Shown here: one piece after another, positions 59,107 to 64,000 of the stretch
Numbering within the stretch: position 1 is the first letter of the stretch
How the letters are laid out: every line of letters begins with the position of its first letter
Assembly: GCF_012932495.1 (NCBI RefSeq)
Contig: NZ_JABCNG010000001.1
Coordinates: forward strand, 1,860,001-1,924,000
Length of the DNA stretch: 64,000 nt
Direction: 5' to 3'
Source of the DNA: Novosphingobium sp. SG919
GTDB taxonomy: Bacteria; Pseudomonadota; Alphaproteobacteria; Sphingomonadales; Sphingomonadaceae
Made by a program: the position numbers and the translations under genes
The notes under the pieces: generated by a model
Databases searched by the model: none
What the model was told of the DNA's origin: nothing
What the model saw: the letters and a program-made list of their open reading frames with translations, nothing else

Positions 59107-60132
59107 ATGCAATTCCTGCGCAAGGCGTGGTACATGGCCGGCTGGGCTGACGAGATCGGCGAAGCGGGCCTCGCGCGGCGTATCGCCGGTCGGCCGACTT
59201 TCCTCTATCGCCTGGCCGACGGCAACATCGCGGCCCTGCTCGATCGTTGCCCGCATCGCTTCGCGCCGCTGTCCAAAGGCACCCGCGATGGCGACAGGGT
59301 GGTCTGCGGCTATCACGGCCTGGCCTTTACGCCCGATGGGCATTGCGCCCACAATCCATTCGCCGCGCGGATTCCCGCCGGCTCCGATATCCCGGCCTTC
59401 GCGGTGGCCGAACGCGACGGCATCGCGTGGGTCTGGGGCGACGAGCCTTCGACGGCCGATCCGGCCCTGATCCCCGATTTCGGCTTCATTCCCGATACTG
59501 CCCACAGCCGCACCGTGCGCGGCTACACGCTGATGCAGGCGAACTACGAATACGGCACCGACAACCTGCTCGACCTTTCGCATATCGAATTCGTCCACAA
59601 GGGCACGTTCGCGGGCCAGGGCGTGATCTTCGCCGGCCAGCACAGCGTTACGGTGGAAGCCGATACGCTGCACTCCAACTGGTGGATGCCCGACATCGCC
59701 CCACCGTCAGTGGCCTATGGCATTTTCCCGCCCGACGCCAAGGTCGATCATTGGCTGGACATGCGCTGGAACGCCCCGGCTTCCATGCGCCTGCATGTTG
59801 GCGTCGCGCCCCACGGTGCCCCGCGCGAGGCGGGGTTCGAAGTTCCCCAGGCCCACATCCTAACCCCCGCCGACGAGCATTCGACGCATTACTTCTGGTC
59901 AACCACGCGCTTCAACGATCTCGATGATGCTGGCGTGGATGCCATGCTCAAGGCCCTGTTCGGCGAGGCATTCGACCTGGAGGACAAGCCGATGATCGAA
60001 GCGGCATACGACAACGTTCGGGGCCGCGATTTCTGGCAGGAAAAACCGCTGTCGCTGGGGATCGACCAAGGCGGCACGCGCGCGCGGCGGATCTTGGAAA
60101 AGATGCGCGCGCAGGAACGCGCGACTGGTTGA
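59107..60132 (+). CDS. vanA: Rieske [2Fe-2S] oxygenase, vanillate O-demethylase oxygenase-subunit type
   Basis: A 341-residue oxygenase. The Rieske cluster ligands are C48-P-H50 (LLDRCPHR) and C67-G-Y-H70 (VVCGYHG). The mononuclear iron site is in NLLDLSHIEFVHKG: H159 and H164 with bridging Asp156. Length and pattern fit the VanA subfamily that O-demethylates vanillate or similar methoxy-aromatics and releases formaldehyde. The reductase VanB is not in the window, so an unlinked partner or another oxygenase substrate is possible. GGAGAGGGCATC precedes the ATG. It is followed by the MarR-GNAT gene, whose operator-like palindrome starts 25 bp after its stop. Confidence 0.87.
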   Translation: MQFLRKAWYMAGWADEIGEAGLARRIAGRPTFLYRLADGNIAALLDRCPHRFAPLSKGTRDGDRVVCGYHGLAFTPDGHCAHNPFAARIPAGSDIPAFAVAERDGIAWVWGDEPSTADPALIPDFGFIPDTAHSRTVRGYTLMQANYEYGTDNLLDLSHIEFVHKGTFAGQGVIFAGQHSVTVEADTLHSNWWMPDIAPPSVAYGIFPPDAKVDHWLDMRWNAPASMRLHVGVAPHGAPREAGFEVPQAHILTPADEHSTHYFWSTTRFNDLDDAGVDAMLKALFGEAFDLEDKPMIEAAYDNVRGRDFWQEKPLSLGIDQGGTRARRILEKMRAQERATG

Positions 60133-60157
60133 GCCTGCAGGCTTGACCTGTAATGGA

Positions 60158-60195
60158 ATACTCCATATCACGTTATATAACATGATATGGAGTAT
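60158..60195. promoter_or_regulatory. 38-bp near-perfect palindrome over the ribosome-binding site of the MarR-GNAT gene
   Basis: Arms ATACTCCATATCA (60158-60170) and TGATATGGAGTAT (60183-60195) are exactly complementary, and the centre contains the palindrome GTTATATAAC (60172-60181). Only one base pair of the whole 38 is not symmetrical. It holds a TATA-rich core and the ribosome-binding site GGAG (60189-60192) of the gene that starts at 60199, which is typical for self-repression by a MarR dimer. Confidence 0.8.
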
Positions 60196-60198
60196 GCC

Positions 60199-61146
60199 AT
60201 GGCCGACGTGATTGCCGATATGGGCCCCGCGTTTCTGGGAAGCCGGCTGAAGCGCCTGGCCGAACGCATGCAGGCCGGCGCGATGAGCGTCATTGCCGAA
60301 GCGGACCTGCCGCTCCAGCCCGGGCACATGGCCGTGCTCGCGGCGCTGCGGGGTGGGCCGATGACGGTGGGGCAATTGGCCGATGCCATCGGGATCAGCC
60401 AACCCGGCATCACCCGCAGCGTTGGCCAATTGGCCCGGCTGGGCATTCTCCGTGATGCCCATGCGGCCGATCAGCGCACGCGATTGGTGGAATTGACGGA
60501 GAATGGGCGGGCCGCTGCAGACCAGGCCGCCGCCGATCTGTGGCCCCGCATCGGCATGGCCGCCGAAGAACTGCTGGCCGGCCTTTCCGGCCCGTTCCTG
60601 GCCCAGATCGCCGCGATCGAACGCGCCCTCGACCAGGCATCGATCGCTGATCGCGCGGCGCGCGCGCAGCCTGGCGGCCTGACAATTCGCGAGTTCGACG
60701 ACAGTCTTGCCCGCGACTTCCACGATATCAACGCCCAATGGATTTCCGCCATGTTCGCGCTGGAAGCGACGGATATCGAGGTGCTGGAAAACCCGCGTGC
60801 GCGGATCATCGATCCGGGCGGCACGATCCTGTTCGTCGAGGCGCCCGGCCTGGGCGTGGTCGGCACCTGCGCCCTGCAGAAGACCGGGGCGACAAGCTTC
60901 GAACTGACCAAGATGGGCGTGCGCGAAAGTGCCCGCGGCCTCAAGGCCGGGGAATTCCTGCTGGCCGCAATGATTGCGCGTGCCCGCGCGATGGGCGCAG
61001 ACCCGCTCTACCTGCTCACCAACCGCAAGTGCGCCGCTGCCATCCATCTCTACGAAAAGCTTGGTTTTGCCCACGATGAGGCAATCATGGCGCAATATGG
61101 CGCGCGCTATCAGCGGTGCGATGTCGCCATGCGCTACGCCGGCTGA
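60199..61146 (+). CDS. MarR-type HTH regulator fused to GNAT acetyltransferase
   Basis: A 315-residue fusion. The ATG at 60199 is chosen over 60187 because GGAG is six bases upstream, inside the palindrome. Residues 1-140 are a MarR winged HTH (ALRGGPMTVGQLADAIGISQPGITRSVGQLARLGIL, key VGQLADAIGISQPGITRSV; wing DQRTRLVELTENGR). Residues 160-315 are a GNAT domain with the R/x-x-G motif KMGVRESARGLKAGEFLL and YEKLGF. Such MarR-GNAT proteins are known as a family of unclear acetyl target. It lies downstream of the VanA-type gene and upstream of the GFA-fold gene, which suggests control of this small cluster. In Sphingobium, MarR regulators control vanillate/syringate O-demethylases, from memory. 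Confidence 0.9.
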   Translation: MADVIADMGPAFLGSRLKRLAERMQAGAMSVIAEADLPLQPGHMAVLAALRGGPMTVGQLADAIGISQPGITRSVGQLARLGILRDAHAADQRTRLVELTENGRAAADQAAADLWPRIGMAAEELLAGLSGPFLAQIAAIERALDQASIADRAARAQPGGLTIREFDDSLARDFHDINAQWISAMFALEATDIEVLENPRARIIDPGGTILFVEAPGLGVVGTCALQKTGATSFELTKMGVRESARGLKAGEFLLAAMIARARAMGADPLYLLTNRKCAAAIHLYEKLGFAHDEAIMAQYGARYQRCDVAMRYAG

Positions 61147-61193
61147 TAGTCTTGGCGTGGATCATCGCGGCAATGCTTGGGGAGGCAGAACAC

Positions 61194-61601
61194 GTGAAAG
61201 CAACGGACAGGCAACTGCGCGGTTCGTGCCTGTGCGGCGAGGTGTCGTACCAGGTCCTCGATGCGTTCGAATATTCGCTCTACTGCCACTGCTCCAACTG
61301 TCGCCGGACCACCGGGGCGGCTTCGAAACCCTTTGCGGGCATCGGTTCGGAACATCTCACCATCGTGCATGGCGAAGCGCATATCCGCCGCTATGGCGAA
61401 GCACGCACCCACAACGCGCTATGCCAGCGTTGCGGGTCCTTGCTCTACTCCCTGGTGCGCGACGGTCGCTATGTGCACGTCACGCTGGGAACCTTGATCG
61501 ATACGCCATCCATCGCGCCCACCGCGCATATATTCGTCGGCTCCAAGGCCGCGTGGGATATCATCAACGACGGCCTGCCCCAATTCGCGGAATTCCCTTG
61601 A
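61194..61601 (+). CDS. GFA-fold protein (glutathione-dependent formaldehyde-activating family)
   Basis: A 135-residue protein. The GTG at 61194 has GGGGAGG upstream; an ATG at 61173 is less likely. Zinc ligands of the GFA fold are present: C-L-C in GSCLCGEVSY, C-H-C-S-N-C-R-R in LYCHCSNCRR and C-Q-R-C in ALCQRCGSLL. Only a few GFA proteins act on formaldehyde-glutathione; others are of unknown function. Its position after a VanA-type O-demethylase, which releases formaldehyde, gives this annotation some sense here. The gene is convergent with the arylsulfatase, with a hairpin between them. Confidence 0.82.
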   Translation: MKATDRQLRGSCLCGEVSYQVLDAFEYSLYCHCSNCRRTTGAASKPFAGIGSEHLTIVHGEAHIRRYGEARTHNALCQRCGSLLYSLVRDGRYVHVTLGTLIDTPSIAPTAHIFVGSKAAWDIINDGLPQFAEFP

Positions 61602-61617
61602 GGATTGCCGATCAGGT

Positions 61618-61655
61618 CCAGATCCTGGCGCACCCCCCGATGCACCAGGACCTGG
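61618..61655 (-). terminator. Terminator-like hairpin between convergent genes
   Basis: Arms 61618-61632 and 61641-61655 pair over 15 bases with an eight-base loop. On the minus-strand RNA both imperfect positions become G-U pairs, so the hairpin is complete for the arylsulfatase transcript; on the plus strand there are two A-C mismatches. No T-run follows. Confidence 0.55.
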
Positions 61656-61674
61656 GTCTGGTTACAGGCCAGGG

Positions 61675-64000
61675 TCAGGGAAACGTAAGCGTCACCTGAT
61701 CCAGCGTGCCTGAATAGGGTTGCCGCGCCGCCGGCTCCTTGCTGACTTGCGAGTTGCGATCCACCCCGAAATCGAGCGTTTCGGAAAAGGCCGCGGCGTG
61801 GGTCGGGTAATAGGCAACGTTGCCTTGGGCAACGACCTGGCCATTGACGAGCAGCCGGATCGTACCGCCGCCCACCTTGGGCAGCAGCGCGCCCAGCCCT
61901 CCTGCGCCCCCGGCAACCGGCGCGGGTTCAAAGGCAAAGCCAACTTTCACCGGGCCTGCCGGCAAGGGCGAAGGCGCCACGATCACCTCGTGGGTCTGGT
62001 TGTAGGCATTGTTTTCGAACGCGAGCCGCCCGTCACGCTCATAGAGGACATAGCCGCCCAGGCGCCCGCCTTGCGCGATCAGCACGCCCGTGCCAGCCGC
62101 AGCGTTGCTGCTGATCGCCACTTCGAAACGATGCGCCCGCGCCACCAGTTGCGGTTGCGCCGACGGCGGCAGCCCGCCGGTTCCGGCCCGCCAGGTGAAG
62201 GCCTTTTGCCGCGGGTCGATCAGCGTGGGCGCGCCAAGCGGCAGCGGGATCAGCGGAAACACCCCGTTGCGCGTCCCTTCCTTGACGAATTCGGCCTTCA
62301 GTTCCGCCAGCTTGGCCGGATTCTTGGCCGCCAGATCGTCGCTTTCGGAAAAGTCCTTGGCCACGTTGTACAATTCCCAGCGATCCTGGTCGGTGGTGTC
62401 GGCATAGATTTTGCCAACATCCTTGAGCAGATCCCACGGATTGTACGGGCGCTTGGCCGCCGCCACCCAGCCATCCTTGTAGATGGCACGATTACCGAAG
62501 ATCTCGAAATACTGTTCGGTGTGCGCTTCGGGGGCGGCAGGATTGGTAAAGGTGGGCACCAGGCTCTTGCCCTCGAACGGCAGCTGCGGCACGCCATCGA
62601 CTTGCGCCGGAAGGGTGATCCCGGCAGCGTCAAGCACCGTCGGGGCAATGTCGTTGACGTGGCCGAACTGGCTGCGCACCACGCCGCTTTGTGCGGTGTG
62701 GCCCGGCCAATCGATGATCAGCGGGTTGCGCGTGCCGCCAAAATGGCTGGCAACCTGCTTCATCCACTGGAACGGCGTGGTCGTCGCCCAGGCCCAGCCG
62801 GCGGCATAGTGGTTGGCCAGTTCGGGGCCACCCAACTGGTCGATGTGCGCCAGCTCGGTCGCCACATCGTTGGGCGCGCCGGCGCCCTTGGCGGCTTCGT
62901 TGGTGATCGTCCCTTCCAGGTCGCCTTCGGCGCTGCCGCCATTGTCGCCCACGATGTAGACGACCATCAGGTTGTCGCCACCCGGCCGCTGGCGCAACTG
63001 GTCCACCAACCGGCCCACTTCCGCGTCGGTCTGTTCCAGGAACGCGGCATAGACTTCCATCTGGTGGGCGTAGAGCTTCTTCTCGTCGGCCGAGAGGCTG
63101 TTCCACGCCGGCAACCCGGCCGGCCGAGGAGTGAGCTTGGCATCGGCAGGAATGATGCCCAGCTTCTTCTGCCGGGCAAACGCCTGCTCGCGATAGGCAT
63201 CCCAGCCAGCGTCAAAGCGGCCCTTGTTGCGCGCAATCCATTCCTGCGGAACGTGATGCGGCATGTGCACCGCGCCGGGCGCAAGGTAGAGGAACCACGG
63301 CTTGCCGGGCACGACGGCGTTGTGGTTATCGACCCAACCCAGCGCCTTGTTCACCAAGTCGGTGGTGAAATGATAGCCGGTTTCGGGCGTGCCGGGCAGC
63401 GGCACGGGCGTGGTGTCGTTATACAGCGAAGGCTCCCACTGGTTATCATCGCCGGCCATGAAGCCGTAGAAGTGGTCGAAGCCCAGGCCGGTGGGCCAAT
63501 GGTTGAACGGACCGGCCGCGCTCACTTCCCAACGCGGCGTGTTGTGCCACTTGCCGAATGCGGCGGTGGAATAGCCGTTGAGCTGGAGAATACGCGGCAG
63601 GCTGGCGGTTTCCTGCTTCCAGATCGAATTGTATGCTGGGAAGCCGGCGGCGATGTCCGCCAGGTTGCCAAAGCCCACCTGGTGATGGTTGCGCCCGGTC
63701 AGCAGAGCGGCGCGCGTGGGGGAGCAGATGCCCGTGGTGTGGAAGCGGTTGTAGCGCACCCCTTCGGATGCCAGGCGATCGAGATTGGGCGTCGGCGCCC
63801 CGCCGCCAAAGGTGGAAGAGGCGGCAAAGCCGGCGTCGTCGATCAGCACGAGCAGCACGTTGGGCGCAGCCTTGGGGGCCTGCGCCTGATGCGGGAACGC
63901 CGATTGCGAGGTGGCGCGCGTGGCGCCGATCTTGCCGGTGAAATCCTCACCCGCCGGCACGCGCTGCGCCATGGCAGAGGCGGACAAGGCCGTGCCGGCC
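61675..64000 (-). CDS. Arylsulfatase, probably exported (5' end outside the window)
   Basis: At least 774 residues. The frame runs through the right edge: AGTALSASAMAQ before the mature part looks like the end of a signal peptide, so the true start is beyond 64000. Sulfatase signatures are NVLLVLIDDAGFAASSTFGG (Asp-Asp metal ligands) and the formylglycine motif GICSPTRAALLTGRNHH, with C-x-P-x-R (Cys codon at 63724-63726), then the conserved FGKWHNTPR. The C-terminal 150 residues form a beta-sandwich typical of larger arylsulfatases. It removes sulfate from a sulfated compound; the anaerobic/aerobic maturase gene is not visible in the window. Confidence 0.9.
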   Translation of the reverse strand, partial: AGTALSASAMAQRVPAGEDFTGKIGATRATSQSAFPHQAQAPKAAPNVLLVLIDDAGFAASSTFGGGAPTPNLDRLASEGVRYNRFHTTGICSPTRAALLTGRNHHQVGFGNLADIAAGFPAYNSIWKQETASLPRILQLNGYSTAAFGKWHNTPRWEVSAAGPFNHWPTGLGFDHFYGFMAGDDNQWEPSLYNDTTPVPLPGTPETGYHFTTDLVNKALGWVDNHNAVVPGKPWFLYLAPGAVHMPHHVPQEWIARNKGRFDAGWDAYREQAFARQKKLGIIPADAKLTPRPAGLPAWNSLSADEKKLYAHQMEVYAAFLEQTDAEVGRLVDQLRQRPGGDNLMVVYIVGDNGGSAEGDLEGTITNEAAKGAGAPNDVATELAHIDQLGGPELANHYAAGWAWATTTPFQWMKQVASHFGGTRNPLIIDWPGHTAQSGVVRSQFGHVNDIAPTVLDAAGITLPAQVDGVPQLPFEGKSLVPTFTNPAAPEAHTEQYFEIFGNRAIYKDGWVAAAKRPYNPWDLLKDVGKIYADTTDQDRWELYNVAKDFSESDDLAAKNPAKLAELKAEFVKEGTRNGVFPLIPLPLGAPTLIDPRQKAFTWRAGTGGLPPSAQPQLVARAHRFEVAISSNAAAGTGVLIAQGGRLGGYVLYERDGRLAFENNAYNQTHEVIVAPSPLPAGPVKVGFAFEPAPVAGGAGGLGALLPKVGGGTIRLLVNGQVVAQGNVAYYPTHAAAFSETLDFGVDRNSQVSKEPAARQPYSGTLDQVTLTFP

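Noticed and set aside
1..64000. Prophage, genomic island, insertion sequence, CRISPR array, tRNA or rRNA
   Set aside because: No integrase, transposase, repeat-spacer pattern, cloverleaf-like gene or rRNA sequence was recognised; composition is even apart from the short A+T-rich gap near 57.2 kb.

Overview
The window looks like chromosomal DNA of a high-GC alphaproteobacterium of the order Sphingomonadales, most likely Novosphingobium or a close relative. This is inferred from gene content: two large TonB-dependent receptors, a TPR-sulfotransferase, an HWE-family kinase, a CheB/CheR hybrid kinase, DUF1800/DUF1501 secreted proteins, a LigD/Ku repair pair, VanA-type Rieske oxygenase and arylsulfatase. 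I see no rRNA, tRNA, CRISPR array, insertion sequence, integrase or phage gene. Coding density is high, and genes alternate in short operons.

Layout. 1-7.3 kb: the 3' end of a histidine kinase gene, then a TetR repressor divergent from a tripartite RND efflux operon (adaptor, pump, outer-membrane channel). 7.3-9.5 kb: a small unknown protein behind a dyad, a gene-poor stretch, a DUF2141 protein and a DUF3313 lipoprotein. 9.5-16.3 kb: a probable catabolic cluster with a Gfo/Idh/MocA dehydrogenase divergent from an aldo/keto reductase, a flavin-dependent (SsuD-like) monooxygenase, an MFS importer and a TonB receptor, closed by a strong terminator. 16.4-20.2 kb: an ECF sigma/anti-sigma pair with a small unknown gene, divergent from a secreted subtilisin-like peptidase and an Ala/Ser/Gly-rich secreted protein. 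20.2-23.8 kb: a LysR regulator divergent from an MFS efflux pump, and a ChrA chromate transporter. 24.2-26.6 kb: a hybrid kinase translationally coupled to a LuxR-type response regulator.

26.7-34.2 kb: an exported RidA-family protein divergent from a TonB receptor, a TPR-sulfotransferase, a c-type cytochrome and a Tat-exported FAD amine oxidase. The signal sequences suggest one periplasmic amine-oxidising pathway. 34.3-40.4 kb: a GNAT acetyltransferase, LigD and Ku (two-component non-homologous end joining), a TlpA-like redoxin and a dicarboxylate/amino-acid symporter. 40.8-42.7 kb: MFS transporter plus SDR dehydrogenase with overlapping genes. 42.8-47.3 kb: an EF-hand protein, a sigma/anti-sigma/periplasmic-sensor trio that recalls CnrH/CnrY/CnrX in layout, then DUF1800 and DUF1501 proteins.

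47.6-56 kb: a small unknown protein, a single-domain response regulator with a tiny overlapping gene, and divergently a very large CheB-CheR-PAS-kinase-REC-REC-LuxR protein, followed by SYLF, OmpA-like and transglutaminase-like proteins. 56-58.3 kb: a PHB-depolymerase-type esterase (perhaps coupled to a 13-codon leader) and a VIT-family membrane protein. 58.4-61.6 kb: TetR regulator, VanA-type Rieske oxygenase, a MarR-GNAT fusion regulator and a GFA-fold protein. Two 38-bp dyads sharing CTCCATA half-sites lie upstream of the oxygenase and over the ribosome-binding site of the MarR-GNAT gene. The window ends inside an arylsulfatase gene on the minus strand.

The most interesting items are the single-chain CheB/CheR-to-LuxR relay, the periplasmic amine-oxidation island, the sigma/sensor/DUF1800-DUF1501 locus and the paired dyads of the vanA/MarR-GNAT region.
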